From Promethearchaeota archaeon (GTDB lineage: Archaea > Asgardarchaeota > Lokiarchaeia > Sigyniarchaeales > SOKP01): a stretch of DNA of 64,000 nucleotides. Of this stretch, positions 26,527 through 36,594 are shown one piece after another. The stretch spans positions 1 through 64,000 of the forward strand of contig JAGXNO010000012.1 of the NCBI GenBank assembly GCA_019894975.1, in the 5' to 3' direction. The notes beneath the pieces are model-generated. The model saw nothing but the letters and a program-made list of their open reading frames with translations, was not told the origin of the DNA and ran no database searches. The position numbers and the translations under genes were made by a program. How positions within the stretch are numbered: the first letter of the stretch is position 1; each line of letters starts with the position of its first letter.

Positions 26527-26958
26527 TTAGGCTCTTAGTTTATCAAGATCTTGTCGTGTTACAATTGCAGTTCTTAATAATCGCAATGTCTCATAAACTT
26601 CAGGATTTATTAAAATATCAACAACACTTAGGTTATCTTCCGTTGTGGGTTGATAATTTTGAAAAAATTTCTGAACTTCGGCAATATATTCCTTTGCAAA
26701 TTGAGTTGGTAAACCAGAGTTTATAGGATCTGCGAATAATTTTGCAGGAGGAACTCTAAGCATATATATATCTTTTGTCAAGACAATCAATTCTGATGGT
26801 AGTCCTTTTACCGAGACCTGTTTTATCATATCTCTTTTCAATAGTTCCATGAGAGTAGCTTCTATATCTACAAATCCCTCAATATATCTATCTCTTAGCC
26901 ATATTGTCAATTCTGATTTAGTCATAACACCTCTATCCCTTAAGTTATCTATTATCAT
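26527..26958 (-). CDS. Winged-helix-like protein, N-terminal part of an interrupted gene
   Basis: The 143-residue ORF begins MIIDNLRDRGVMTKSEL and has the helix-turn-helix and wing pattern of a winged-helix protein (ATLMELLKRDMIKQVSVKG). It ends with DLDKLRA and TAA at 26527-26529; the next codons continue seamlessly with GVKDAYGALK. A single GAA to TAA change would explain this. Read-through, decay or sequence error are all possible. Its start faces the GTPase remnant at 26981 across 22 bp. Confidence 0.6.
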   Translation of the reverse strand: MIIDNLRDRGVMTKSELTIWLRDRYIEGFVDIEATLMELLKRDMIKQVSVKGLPSELIVLTKDIYMLRVPPAKLFADPINSGLPTQFAKEYIAEVQKFFQNYQPTTEDNLSVVDILINPEVYETLRLLRTAIVTRQDLDKLRA

Positions 26959-26980
26959 TTGTTTAATCTCATCTTGATAA

Positions 26981-27262
26981 ATGAGAGCTTTTATTGTGAT
27001 AGATAGAACTCGACAGGATAATTTAAAAAGTGTAGATCTATGGCATAATGAAATAAAAAAATATGTAGGGAAGGAAATAAGTATTATTTTAGTAGGGAAT
27101 AAATCTGATGTGATTGAAAATATTGAAATTAGTGAAGTAAGTATAAAAATGATTGCTGAAGAGAAAGGATTTCATTATATCCTTACTAGTGCGAAGACGG
27201 GAGAAAATGTTCATGATTTATTTCTCTATATCGCATATAAGTTTTTGGAAGGAGTTTCGTAG
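26981..27262 (+). pseudogene. C-terminal remnant of a Rab-like small GTPase
   Basis: The 93 residues match the C-terminal part of the roadblock-GTPase at 24160 closely: AFIVIDRTRQDNLKSVDLWH, then IILVGNKSD (G4) and FHYILTSAKTGENVHDLFLY (G5). The P-loop, switch Thr and WDxGGQ are missing, and two stop codons (TGA, TAA at 26975-26980) stand right before the ATG. It cannot bind GTP as it stands. It is most likely a truncated duplicate; the break point abuts the divergently read interrupted gene. Confidence 0.75.
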
Positions 27263-27274
27263 CAAAAAAGAATT

Positions 27275-28348
27275 TTATTCCTCAGCATAGTCAAATTTGA
27301 ATTTTTTATAAGTAACCATAAATTTAGTTTGATTTTCTCTATGATTATTTATTGAATATAATAGGATATCTATTTCCTGTTTTGTAATAACAGGAAATTT
27401 ATAGTGAACAGAATTATACTTTATATCTTTAATTTTCTTACTGTAGTTCTTAATAAATTTAACATGTTGATTTAATCTTTTATTATTGGTATCGGTATTC
27501 AATTGCTTGAGTTCTTTTATTCTTTTTTTAAATAAATTAATAAATTCTGAATTGAATTCATACCCAATTGAATTTCTTGTAGAAATCATAGCAGCCAATG
27601 AGGTTGTTCCTGTTCCCCAGAATGGATCTAAAACAATATCTCCATAAATTGAAAACATATTGATCAAACGATAAGCTAATTCTAAAGGGAATGCAGCAGA
27701 CCGTTCCCTTATTTTATTAGGTGTAGTAGATTTGTTATGTAGCTTCTGAGATATACCTCCCATGTCTTCCCATACATCTGAAAACCATTTATTCCTCTCT
27801 TCCCAAAAAAAAGCACTGTTATATCTTTTTTCAGATTTGGGTACTATAACTCGTTTAATATCTCCTTTCCTGAAGATCAAAATATATTCATGTTCAAGAG
27901 TAGCATAGGCATTTGGGGGTAACATCCCAGAACCTAAGAATTTATTTGGACTATTTGTTGGTTTTCTCCATAATATAGAAGGTAATTCAATAAATCCGTG
28001 ATTAAGGAACGAATTAGTTATTTTAACGTGATTAGGAAATAATTGAAAGTTTTTCCCAATAGTTCTTGTCGCGTCCCCTATATTTACACAAGCTATACCA
28101 CCAGGTTTTAGTACCCGTGTCACTTCTATCCATACTTTATCTAATTCGTCATGCATCAAATTGAATGCTCTTTTACCATCCAATTCTTCTAAGGATTCTT
28201 TAATTTCACTATTTAAAGAAGAAAATAACGAATCCCACATCTCAATCATGGGATAGGGAGGTGATGTAATCAGCAAATCAACCGATTCAGGCTTTAACTC
28301 ACACATATCAGATGAATTTTTGAAATATACATTGTGAATTGTTTCCAT
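27275..28348 (-). CDS. Beta-class DNA methyltransferase (N4-cytosine or N6-adenine)
   Basis: The catalytic motif TSPPY (28-32) comes before the SAM motif DPFWGTGTT (about 248), the order of class beta. KPGGIACVNIGD and the final motif NSIGYEFNSEFI are also present. TSPPY is most often found in N4-cytosine enzymes. Length 357 includes a C-terminal helical extension of about 70 residues. No restriction endonuclease is adjacent, so it is likely an orphan methylase or a remnant of a system. Confidence 0.87.
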   Translation of the reverse strand: METIHNVYFKNSSDMCELKPESVDLLITSPPYPMIEMWDSLFSSLNSEIKESLEELDGKRAFNLMHDELDKVWIEVTRVLKPGGIACVNIGDATRTIGKNFQLFPNHVKITNSFLNHGFIELPSILWRKPTNSPNKFLGSGMLPPNAYATLEHEYILIFRKGDIKRVIVPKSEKRYNSAFFWEERNKWFSDVWEDMGGISQKLHNKSTTPNKIRERSAAFPLELAYRLINMFSIYGDIVLDPFWGTGTTSLAAMISTRNSIGYEFNSEFINLFKKRIKELKQLNTDTNNKRLNQHVKFIKNYSKKIKDIKYNSVHYKFPVITKQEIDILLYSINNHRENQTKFMVTYKKFKFDYAEE

Positions 28349-28464
28349 AATCAGTTTCCTAGTTTCAATGTTGGGTATATGAATTTTTTAAATCAAAATT
28401 CAAATACTTTACATCAATATGTTATTAAAAATTTATATAAATATTGATCAAAGACTAGATAATA

Positions 28465-29982
28465 ATGAGTCGAAGTGCTAGGGTTAACCAAGTTATATTG
28501 ATCATTCTAGATGATGTACGAGCAGAACATTTATTCAAATGGATGAAGGAAGGAAAGCTTCCAAACATTGCTCAACTCGCAGATAATGGTGTTTCATGTA
28601 AAAATACAGTTACATCATTTCCTAGTGTTACTTTACCTTGTTATGCAGACATCATAACTGGTTCTAATTCGGGATATTTTCCCAAAGAAGGAAGTGGGGT
28701 ACCTAATTATCATTGGATTGATCGTACAATTCCCTCCTCGGTAAAAAAGAAACCACCTTTAATTCGTAATTACAGCGAACGACGAGATGTATTAAAAATT
28801 AACAAAGATATTGGCAAGAATGTTAAAACAATATTTGAACAGGCAGGGGACGGGAACTTTTTAAGTGCAACCAGTTTTTTATACAGAGGTTCTACTTTCA
28901 CTACCTCAAAAGAATTCAAACCAGAATTGATCTTAAAAAGAATAGAAGATATTTACAATAATCCTAAAGAGCTTTTTTCTAACAAAGAGGTCCCAAAAGT
29001 TTCTGTAGGATATGTCCCTCATACTGACGACTTGATGCATAAGAAAGGATTTGATCATCCTGACTATATTAATTTGGTAATTAGATGTGACGAGTTTATA
29101 GGATCTTTAATTAAAACACTTAAGGAAACAGGCTACTATGAGGATACAGCAATAGCTATTACTACTGATCACGGAAATTATAAAGCTCCGAACATTTTTG
29201 ACCTTGAACCTTTCTTTAAAGAGAAGGGTTTAAAACCTTATAATCCCATAAAAGGTTCAGGAGATTTTGACGCAAATCTTGGAGGTGTGGGATTTTTCAA
29301 CTTTAGAGGAGATTCATGGTTCCATCATCCCACAGTTAATCAGATGAAGGAGTACAATACAAGCGAAATCGGTGCTACTAAGATGAATTTGTTTGAAATT
29401 CTTTGGGATATACCAGGTATTGAATTGATGTATTATAAAGATGATAATAATAATGCTGAAAAAGGTATTATCCATTTAGAGAGAAGAGATCTAAAAATAA
29501 ATAAAATCTCAAGAGGAAGAATTGAATATTCTGGATATGGAAAACATCAGAAAACTAAATATGTGTTTGATGATGATGATTTATTTGGATACGTTAATAG
29601 CGAAAAATCTTGCACACTTCTTGATAATAAATCTCATACAATAAATGAGTGGATTGAAGCAACTTATCAGACAAATTTTATAAACTTAATAGATCAACTT
29701 CCACGTCATTTTAAAAACCCTCGTTCGTGTGATATAATGGTGTCTAACACAGGTTTATATAATTATAACTATGAACATGGACATACTAAAGGTACTTCAC
29801 CATTCTCTCATGATATTGCTAGTCAGAAATCTATGTTTGTACCGTTAATAATTGGAGGATCATTAGAAATCCCAAAAATGGAGCTTGAGGTCTGTAAAAC
29901 AACAGATATAGTTCCCACCTTATTAGACTTATTAGGAAAGGAACCTCATTCAAGTGTATTAGGAGAATCAGTATTGAACTAA
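28465..29982 (+). CDS. Type I phosphodiesterase / nucleotide pyrophosphatase family protein
   Basis: Member of the alkaline phosphatase superfamily (505 residues). Metal and nucleophile motifs in order: LIILDDVRAEHL with the Asp pair, the TSFPSVTLPC segment holding the Thr nucleophile, VPHTDDLMH, the ITTDHGNYK Asp-His pair and EHGHTKGT near the C-terminus. It should hydrolyse a phosphodiester or phosphonate; the substrate is unknown. No signal peptide is seen, so it acts in the cytosol. The GH38 gene follows in the same direction with a 119-bp gap. Confidence 0.82.
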   Translation: MSRSARVNQVILIILDDVRAEHLFKWMKEGKLPNIAQLADNGVSCKNTVTSFPSVTLPCYADIITGSNSGYFPKEGSGVPNYHWIDRTIPSSVKKKPPLIRNYSERRDVLKINKDIGKNVKTIFEQAGDGNFLSATSFLYRGSTFTTSKEFKPELILKRIEDIYNNPKELFSNKEVPKVSVGYVPHTDDLMHKKGFDHPDYINLVIRCDEFIGSLIKTLKETGYYEDTAIAITTDHGNYKAPNIFDLEPFFKEKGLKPYNPIKGSGDFDANLGGVGFFNFRGDSWFHHPTVNQMKEYNTSEIGATKMNLFEILWDIPGIELMYYKDDNNNAEKGIIHLERRDLKINKISRGRIEYSGYGKHQKTKYVFDDDDLFGYVNSEKSCTLLDNKSHTINEWIEATYQTNFINLIDQLPRHFKNPRSCDIMVSNTGLYNYNYEHGHTKGTSPFSHDIASQKSMFVPLIIGGSLEIPKMELEVCKTTDIVPTLLDLLGKEPHSSVLGESVLN

Positions 29983-30101
29983 TAGCAATAAGACTAATTA
30001 CTTTAATCTCTTTATTTTTTTACTTTGGTACATCCAATTAATTTTTATTAAAGAAATCTTTTACAAACTCAATTAGGATTTTCTATTAAATATTTTTTAT
30101 T

Positions 30102-32891
30102 ATGAAAGCAAATCACATTACTCTTGTTTCCGAAACTCATTGGGATAGGGAATGGTACTTACCTTTTCAAGAATTTCGAGCTAGACTTGTATTACTGATG
30201 GATAGATTACTAAATATTCTAAAAACAGACCCAGATTTTAAAAATTTCACATTAGATGGGCAAACTATTCCATTGGAGGATTATTTAGAGGTAAGACCTG
30301 AAAGAAAAGCAGAAATTAAAAAATATGTTAATGAAGGAAGGCTTTCTATTGGACCTATGTATGTACTACCTGATGAATTTCTTGTTAGTGGTGAATCCTT
30401 AATAAGAAATCTTATGATCGGACATCAGATTAGTAGGAAATTTGGGAAGTTTATGAAAGCAGGATATATACCTGATCCTTTTGGACATATTGCACAACTA
30501 CCTCAGATAATAAGCGGATGTGAAATACCCTCAATATTATTAATGCGCGGCTTTGGTAATGAATTTGAAGAAAACAATTTAAATATGGAATTTGTCTGGA
30601 ATTCTCCAGGGAACGCAACCTCTGTGTTAGGGATACATCTCATTTTAACCTACCATAATTTAGCATATTTGAATACAAAAACTATAAAAGGTGAGTTCAA
30701 GCCAGCATTAAGAAGGATCAAAAATGTTGTATTAGATTTCGAGAAACACATCGCAACACCTAATATTTTGTTAAATAATGGAATTGATCATGAGGAAGCG
30801 ACCCCAGAAATTCCAAAAATAATAGAACAATGGAATAAATTGTATCCTGAAACTCCTATAGAGCAGGCAGATTTTGAGTATTATGTTAATAAGGTAATGG
30901 AATCAGGTGCAGAACTGAAAGAGTACCAGGGGGAATTAAGAGGTGGAAAATACTCACCACTCTTGTCGGGGGTATTTTCAGCGCGAATGTGGATAAAGCA
31001 AAGAAATACCGCGATTGAGTATTTATATGAGAAATATACTGAACCACTATCAACTCTAAGTTGGGTACTCGATAAATATGAAAATTTCATATATCCAAAG
31101 GATTATATTTTAACTGGTCTAAAATGGTTGCAGAAAAATGCACCCCATGATAGTATTTGTGGTTGTAGTATAGATGAGGTTCATAATGAGATGAAGACTC
31201 GTTATGATTGGGCTGAGCAGATAGGTGAAGAAGTTTATAAGAACTCTTTTTTATACTTAGCTGAACTCATAAACCCTCATTCTAATTATGAAGGTCGAAG
31301 TGTTTTAATTATATTCAACCCTCTTCCGTGGAAGAGAAAAGATATTGTTGAATTTAATTCAATCTCAAAAAAAACGACGGGTGAAAGATTACCTTTTAAT
31401 ATTAAATTAATTGACTCTGAGGAGAATGAAATTGAATTTCAATATTGTCGTGTTGAAGAACAACCAAGATTTACACGAAAGCAAGGAGTTAGCCACAAAA
31501 TCTCATTTTTAGCAGAGGTTCCCGCTTTTGGTTATAGAGTTTATTACCTCTTTCCTGTAGAGTCTGAGAACTCTTTTGATCTTAATACAAAAGATTTTAA
31601 AATTACTAAAGATTTCTTAGAAAACGAATTTTATCTTGTTGAAATTAAGTCAAACGGCTTAATTAACGTTAAAGATAAGGATACGGGTATAATATATGAG
31701 AATGTATGTGAATTCGAAGATATGGGAGATTGGGGAGATGAATACGACTTTTCTGGTCCGAAAGAGAATCAAACAGATTTAAGATTCTCAACTGAAGATG
31801 CTGCTCTTTTTGAGAAGTCTGTGTACATTAATGGCCCGACTCAAAAAACCTTCAAGTTAAGATTGAATTTAAAGTTACCTTATTCTCTTACGGAGGATCG
31901 ATATAATAGAGAAGAATGGTTGGTTGATAATAAGATAACGGTTTTTATAACCTTATATAAAGCAATTAAGCGAATAGATTTTAAAATTGAGTTTGAGAAT
32001 AATAGTCGAGATCATAGAATTCGTGTATTGTTTCCTACTATGATAAAATCTGATGTAGTTCATGCTGATGGTCATTTTTATGTAGTCCCAAGGAGCATTA
32101 AACTACCTAAAGCGGTAAAATGGGTTCAAGACCCTTTACCTACTAATCATCAAAAAGATTTTGTATCGATTAGTGATAATTCAAAAACTTTTGCTGTATT
32201 AAATAAAGGTTTACCGGAATATGAAGCAATTATTAATGATGATAAAACAATAACATTTGCGATTACTCTTCTGCGATGTGTTGAATGGTTGTCTCGTGAT
32301 GATTTCAGCTCAAGAAGATCTCATGCAGGTCCAGGTTATAAAACTCCTGGAGCACAATGCTTGGGTGAACATGCTTTTCAAATATCGGTTACTACTGAAT
32401 CAAAATCAAGCTGGTTAGATTCAAATATTCATCAACGGGGAAAACAATTTAACAATCCATTAAAACTAATATTTCCGGCGATGGCTCAAAGTGCTCTTAG
32501 AACTTCTAATAAAGTTATGTTAAATCCATCTGGGGAGCTTTCCTATGCGGGTGGATCTAAAACAAAACCAATTAAATCTTACCTTCCTCCCTCCTTATCA
32601 TTTCTTAACATTGATAATAGGTATATAGCTTTAAGCGCCTTAAAAAAGGCAGAGGAGGGGAATGATATTATTCTTAGAATCTTTAATATCTCATCTAAAT
32701 CTCAAAATACAAGATTAACCTTCTACGAGAAAATCTTAATTAGGAATGCCGAAATTGTTAACCTCCTTGAAGAGAAACCGAAGAATGAAATTAAAGCAAC
32801 AATTAATAATTATAATCAGAACAATCTTGATATAGAATTAAAACCTCATGTAATAGTTACTTTAAAAATTGACTATGAATTAATTCATTAA
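30102..32891 (+). CDS. Glycoside hydrolase family 38 alpha-mannosidase
   Basis: Length 929 residues. The N-terminal catalytic domain shows the zinc ligands in ETHWDREW (H13, D15) and the nucleophile loop IPDPFGHIAQLPQ (D125). HDSICGCSIDEVH in the helical bundle supplies a further zinc His. Beta-sandwich domains follow. Family members hydrolyse alpha-mannosides, including mannosylglycerate in bacterial relatives. No signal peptide, so it probably degrades imported or internal glycans. Confidence 0.92.
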   Translation: MKANHITLVSETHWDREWYLPFQEFRARLVLLMDRLLNILKTDPDFKNFTLDGQTIPLEDYLEVRPERKAEIKKYVNEGRLSIGPMYVLPDEFLVSGESLIRNLMIGHQISRKFGKFMKAGYIPDPFGHIAQLPQIISGCEIPSILLMRGFGNEFEENNLNMEFVWNSPGNATSVLGIHLILTYHNLAYLNTKTIKGEFKPALRRIKNVVLDFEKHIATPNILLNNGIDHEEATPEIPKIIEQWNKLYPETPIEQADFEYYVNKVMESGAELKEYQGELRGGKYSPLLSGVFSARMWIKQRNTAIEYLYEKYTEPLSTLSWVLDKYENFIYPKDYILTGLKWLQKNAPHDSICGCSIDEVHNEMKTRYDWAEQIGEEVYKNSFLYLAELINPHSNYEGRSVLIIFNPLPWKRKDIVEFNSISKKTTGERLPFNIKLIDSEENEIEFQYCRVEEQPRFTRKQGVSHKISFLAEVPAFGYRVYYLFPVESENSFDLNTKDFKITKDFLENEFYLVEIKSNGLINVKDKDTGIIYENVCEFEDMGDWGDEYDFSGPKENQTDLRFSTEDAALFEKSVYINGPTQKTFKLRLNLKLPYSLTEDRYNREEWLVDNKITVFITLYKAIKRIDFKIEFENNSRDHRIRVLFPTMIKSDVVHADGHFYVVPRSIKLPKAVKWVQDPLPTNHQKDFVSISDNSKTFAVLNKGLPEYEAIINDDKTITFAITLLRCVEWLSRDDFSSRRSHAGPGYKTPGAQCLGEHAFQISVTTESKSSWLDSNIHQRGKQFNNPLKLIFPAMAQSALRTSNKVMLNPSGELSYAGGSKTKPIKSYLPPSLSFLNIDNRYIALSALKKAEEGNDIILRIFNISSKSQNTRLTFYEKILIRNAEIVNLLEEKPKNEIKATINNYNQNNLDIELKPHVIVTLKIDYELIH

Positions 32892-32919
32892 AAAAATCTG
32901 CTAAAAAGCATAGTCTCTT

Positions 32920-34605
32920 TTATAGAAATCCGTATGATGGGAAAAATACAACCATCATCCAAGCATAGAAGATCGATATAAAGATCGTGGAGCTTAGAAT
33001 ATTTCTTGAATGGATATAAACCCAGGTAACAGTGCAATTTTGGATAATTGAAAAAATAACCCACGCTAACATGTAGAGTGCATAAGGAGGTAAATATGCT
33101 AAATTCATTTTTCCCACAAGAATAATCGTAACTATGAGGAAATTATCTATAAAGATACCTATACCAGCCATGATAAAATATTCCTCATATTTATATGATG
33201 TGTTTAGTTTCCCTTGGATGCTCCTAAAATAAAACTCTCTAATAAAGAAAAAGGGGAGTGATATTATTGTAATTAGGATAATTGACCCAACTCCTCTTAA
33301 TGTTGGTAAAGTATTTTGAACAGACCAGTGCCAAATTGCGGCTATTGATAAAATTGAAATTAGTGCTATAGTAGCGCCAAATATTATTGAATGACGAGGT
33401 TTTAATGAAATCAATTCCTTCACTCTTCGAAAAAAGTCCTTTATACTATATTTTTCTCCCGTGTTCAACAGAATGAGATTATATATTAGAAAAGATCCAA
33501 TTGCGGCTCCAATAATAAGGATTAAAGTAATATTAGTTGTAGAGAGGGTAAAAAGATCTTCAGAAAGGGTTGATAAGAATAAAAAGAAAGTAATTTGAAT
33601 TAATTCAACAGGGAAAGTATAATATATTATAAGTTTGTGAATTGATATTTTTTTATCTACATCGGATATCCTTGTTTCAAGTACAGCCTTTTTATGCTTA
33701 AAGATAAAATGCCCTAAATAAACCACTAGAATTGAATTAAGTGCTATAATACCCGCAAGAGAGAAATAAGAAAAGAATTGAAGGGCGGGAGCAGTGATAA
33801 AAATATTATCACCCTTTTCCCCATTAAAAGCTTGTTCAAGCCATTGAACAGTTTGATAAATAGTAGTATAGTCAACTATTTCAGTCCAATGGTCAGCAAA
33901 TGGACTTATAAAGGCTTTTGTGTTGTTTCCATTAGTAAAATCTCCATCGTATATGACTCCGACTTCCACATCTTCCCTTCCAGTATATATCCTTAAAACA
34001 TTAAGCATTGTTTCTTCTGTCAATCCTGGATCAAATCTTCCGGAGACCATTAAAAGGTTTGATATGTTTGTAACTACCGTAGAAATACCCCCAATTGCAA
34101 TTGTAGTATTTATTCTATTGGGATAAGTATTAGAAAGAGCTAATGCTGTATATGCACCCAATGAATGCCCAACAAGACCAATTTCTGTAATGTATGGTAA
34201 ATTATAGTCTAAATAATCCGCCGCAGCCTTCATATCTAATTTTAATTTACTTCTATCAAAAAAGCCCCCAGAAGCACCATGACCTCTGAAGTCTAAATTT
34301 ATTACTGTAAATCCTCTTTTAGCTATTTCTATGCTTATCGGTTGCATATTAAGTTTATTTCCAAAAAAACCGTGGGCAACAACTACTCCACCATGACTTT
34401 TTTCTCCTTTTGGAGTATATTGAAAAGCGCTTATATAAACCCCGTCTTCAGTTTCAAGAGCTAATGGTTTAATAGTATATGATTGTTTTAATTCAGGAAA
34501 AAAGGTGAGAAAAAATAATGGAACTACCCCAATTAAAATTATAACAATACTTACAAAGAGCGCAAATTTTGTTCTATTAGATGTTAACCTTTTTAGATTC
34601 ACCAA
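32920..34605 (-). CDS. Membrane-anchored alpha/beta hydrolase with C-terminal polytopic domain
   Basis: An N-terminal transmembrane anchor (about 13-35) is followed by an alpha/beta hydrolase: VVVAHGFFGNK oxyanion loop, LDFRGHGAS and nucleophile GHSLG (Ser 148). The catalytic His is likely in the SPFADHWTE segment near residue 230. From about 275 the protein becomes a membrane domain with about eight helices (to residue 561). The hydrolase most likely faces outside. Substrate unknown; an ester or lipid is plausible. Confidence 0.78.
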   Translation of the reverse strand: MVNLKRLTSNRTKFALFVSIVIILIGVVPLFFLTFFPELKQSYTIKPLALETEDGVYISAFQYTPKGEKSHGGVVVAHGFFGNKLNMQPISIEIAKRGFTVINLDFRGHGASGGFFDRSKLKLDMKAAADYLDYNLPYITEIGLVGHSLGAYTALALSNTYPNRINTTIAIGGISTVVTNISNLLMVSGRFDPGLTEETMLNVLRIYTGREDVEVGVIYDGDFTNGNNTKAFISPFADHWTEIVDYTTIYQTVQWLEQAFNGEKGDNIFITAPALQFFSYFSLAGIIALNSILVVYLGHFIFKHKKAVLETRISDVDKKISIHKLIIYYTFPVELIQITFFLFLSTLSEDLFTLSTTNITLILIIGAAIGSFLIYNLILLNTGEKYSIKDFFRRVKELISLKPRHSIIFGATIALISILSIAAIWHWSVQNTLPTLRGVGSIILITIISLPFFFIREFYFRSIQGKLNTSYKYEEYFIMAGIGIFIDNFLIVTIILVGKMNLAYLPPYALYMLAWVIFSIIQNCTVTWVYIHSRNILSSTIFISIFYAWMMVVFFPSYGFL

Positions 34606-34794
34606 GAAGTTTTTCTACTCTCGTTTTTAATTAATTCTTTTTAGTGAATTATTAATTAAAATTTCATATTCTCGAAACGCTATATAAAATAATTAAGAAT
34701 CTTGATCATTTGAAATTACTTTTATTCTAGTAAAAACTTTTCTTTTATAGTCTAAAGGATTATCATTATTAATTAAAAAGAATAGTGCACTTTG

Positions 34795-35862
34795 ATGAAA
34801 TTTTCAGAATATATAAAGGAATACAAGTGGAAAATTAATGATGTAATTAAGTCTATTTATGATAAAAAACTTCAAAGTATTAAAAATCCGTTCCTTAAAG
34901 AATATTATCTTGAATTGAAAGATTACTTTCTCGCGGGAGGTAAGAGAATTCGACCTTTATTATGCATAGCTACTTATAATGCTTTTAAGGATAAAAAGGA
35001 TGAAAATATTATATATCCAAGTGTAGGAACTGAATTCTTGCATAATGCATCTCTTATTCATGATGATATTATTGATAAAGATGATTTTAGAAGAGGGAAA
35101 CCAGCTTTTCACTTTCGGTTTCAGAATTACCACCAAAATTATAACTTAAAAAAAATGGAAGCTCAGGAATTCGGAAATTCTATAGGAATAATAGGAGGGG
35201 ATTCAGCTTTCATTATGGGTTTGGAAGCTTATTTTTTTAATAACTTTGATAAAGAATTCAACTTGCAAGCAATAAAATATTATGAACAAGCATTTTTAGA
35301 TATAATTAGCGGAGTTTTAATCGAAACTGATATGGTAAATCAAACAGACCTCACACTTTCAGATTATATTGAGATGGTATCTTTAAAAACTGGAGCTTTA
35401 ATTGAAAAATCGATTTTAATAGGTGCAAACTATGCTAATGTTAGCGAAGAATTCATCAAATACCTTTCAATCTATGGAACAAATGTTGGTATTATTTTTC
35501 AGATAATTGATGATATCTTAGGGACTTTTGGAGATGAAAATATTACAGGTAAACCAACTGATGGAGATATTCGAGAAAATAAATTAACCGCTTTAAAAAT
35601 CAATGCTTTAAACGGATTAAATGACTCGAAAAAAAGTCAACTTTTAAAATTGCTTGAGAATCCTAATATGAATAAAGATGATGTTGAAAAAGTTAAAGAA
35701 CTATTTATTGAAGCAGACGCTATTAATTCATGTAAAGAGTTGGCAAATAAATACTATCAAAAAGCAAGTTCATCTCTAGATGATTTAAAATCGACAATCA
35801 ATCAGTCTGAAGCAGAATTTTTCGAAAATTTATTGAATTTTGTTATAGAGAGAAAATTCTAA
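34795..35862 (+). CDS. idsA: Geranylgeranyl/farnesyl diphosphate synthase (trans-prenyltransferase)
   Basis: Condenses DMAPP with IPP units to make C15-C20 chains for archaeal lipids. Motifs: AGGKRIRPLL, first Asp-rich DDIID (90-94) with DFRRGKPAFH after it, and second Asp-rich region IFQIIDDILGTFGD. A TTG precedes the ATG directly (34792), but ATG 34795 is the more likely start. At 355 residues it is slightly long; the excess is a loop around HQNYNLKKMEAQ. It is the first gene of the plus-strand arm of the isoprenoid block. Chain length cannot be read with certainty from the sequence. Confidence 0.92.
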   Translation: MKFSEYIKEYKWKINDVIKSIYDKKLQSIKNPFLKEYYLELKDYFLAGGKRIRPLLCIATYNAFKDKKDENIIYPSVGTEFLHNASLIHDDIIDKDDFRRGKPAFHFRFQNYHQNYNLKKMEAQEFGNSIGIIGGDSAFIMGLEAYFFNNFDKEFNLQAIKYYEQAFLDIISGVLIETDMVNQTDLTLSDYIEMVSLKTGALIEKSILIGANYANVSEEFIKYLSIYGTNVGIIFQIIDDILGTFGDENITGKPTDGDIRENKLTALKINALNGLNDSKKSQLLKLLENPNMNKDDVEKVKELFIEADAINSCKELANKYYQKASSSLDDLKSTINQSEAEFFENLLNFVIERKF

Positions 35863-35983
35863 GAAGAAAATATCTTTTTTTCTTAATTTAATATAGAAAA
35901 AGATAAGAACTAAAAATCATAGAAGAAATATTAAGCTCAATGAAAAGTGTATACCTTTATTAAAACATTTGGGATGGATTTGA

Positions 35984-36532
35984 ATGTTAATCGCTATTAC
36001 TGGAGCCACTGGTGTAGATTTAGCAGTTAAGATCTTAGAAACTCTGAAAGAAAAGAACATTAAGGTTTCTTTAATAATTTCTAAAATTGCAGAAAAAATA
36101 ATCAATATTGAAACCGATTACGATATATCTGAAATTCGTGAATTAGCAGATAATAATTACGATGTAGATGATTTATTAGCTCCTCCTGCAAGTGGTTCCT
36201 TTAAGATAGATACTATGATAGTAATTCCTTGCTCAATGAAAACCTTATCAGCAATCGCAAATGGCTATGCAAATAATCTAATTTCGAGAGCTGCTGATGT
36301 AATGATAAAAGAAAAGAGAAAATTAGTATTAGTAGTAAGAGAGACGCCTTTTAATGCTATACACCTTGAGAACATGCTTAAATTAGCGAGATTGGGAGTG
36401 ATTATTAATCCACCTATCCCTTCATATTATATAAAACCTAAAAGCGTTGACCAACTCATTGAATACACCATTGGGAGGATTTTAGATCAAATTGGTATTG
36501 ACAGTGACATCCCACGATGGGGATCAATCTGA
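35984..36532 (+). CDS. ubiX: Flavin prenyltransferase UbiX
   Basis: Attaches a dimethylallyl group to FMN, making the prenyl-FMN cofactor of UbiD-type decarboxylases. The protein has 182 residues with the N-terminal GATGVDLAVKILETL, the VIPCSMKTLSAIANGYANNLISRAADV core, the RETPFNAIHLENM segment and PPIPSYY. Its place beside the mevalonate genes suggests that it serves the UbiD-like decarboxylase at 41495, not ubiquinone synthesis. It follows the prenyl synthase by 121 bp. Confidence 0.92.
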   Translation: MLIAITGATGVDLAVKILETLKEKNIKVSLIISKIAEKIINIETDYDISEIRELADNNYDVDDLLAPPASGSFKIDTMIVIPCSMKTLSAIANGYANNLISRAADVMIKEKRKLVLVVRETPFNAIHLENMLKLARLGVIINPPIPSYYIKPKSVDQLIEYTIGRILDQIGIDSDIPRWGSI

Positions 36533-36594
36533 GAAGTATAAAATTAACTTTTAAATTTTTTAAATCAATAGTTCTACTACATAGGGGAAATTAA

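Noticed and set aside
35984-36532. UbiX serving ubiquinone synthesis or phenolic acid decarboxylation
   Set aside because: No quinone ring or phenolic genes nearby, whereas a UbiD-like decarboxylase of the mevalonate route lies 5 kb away in the same block.
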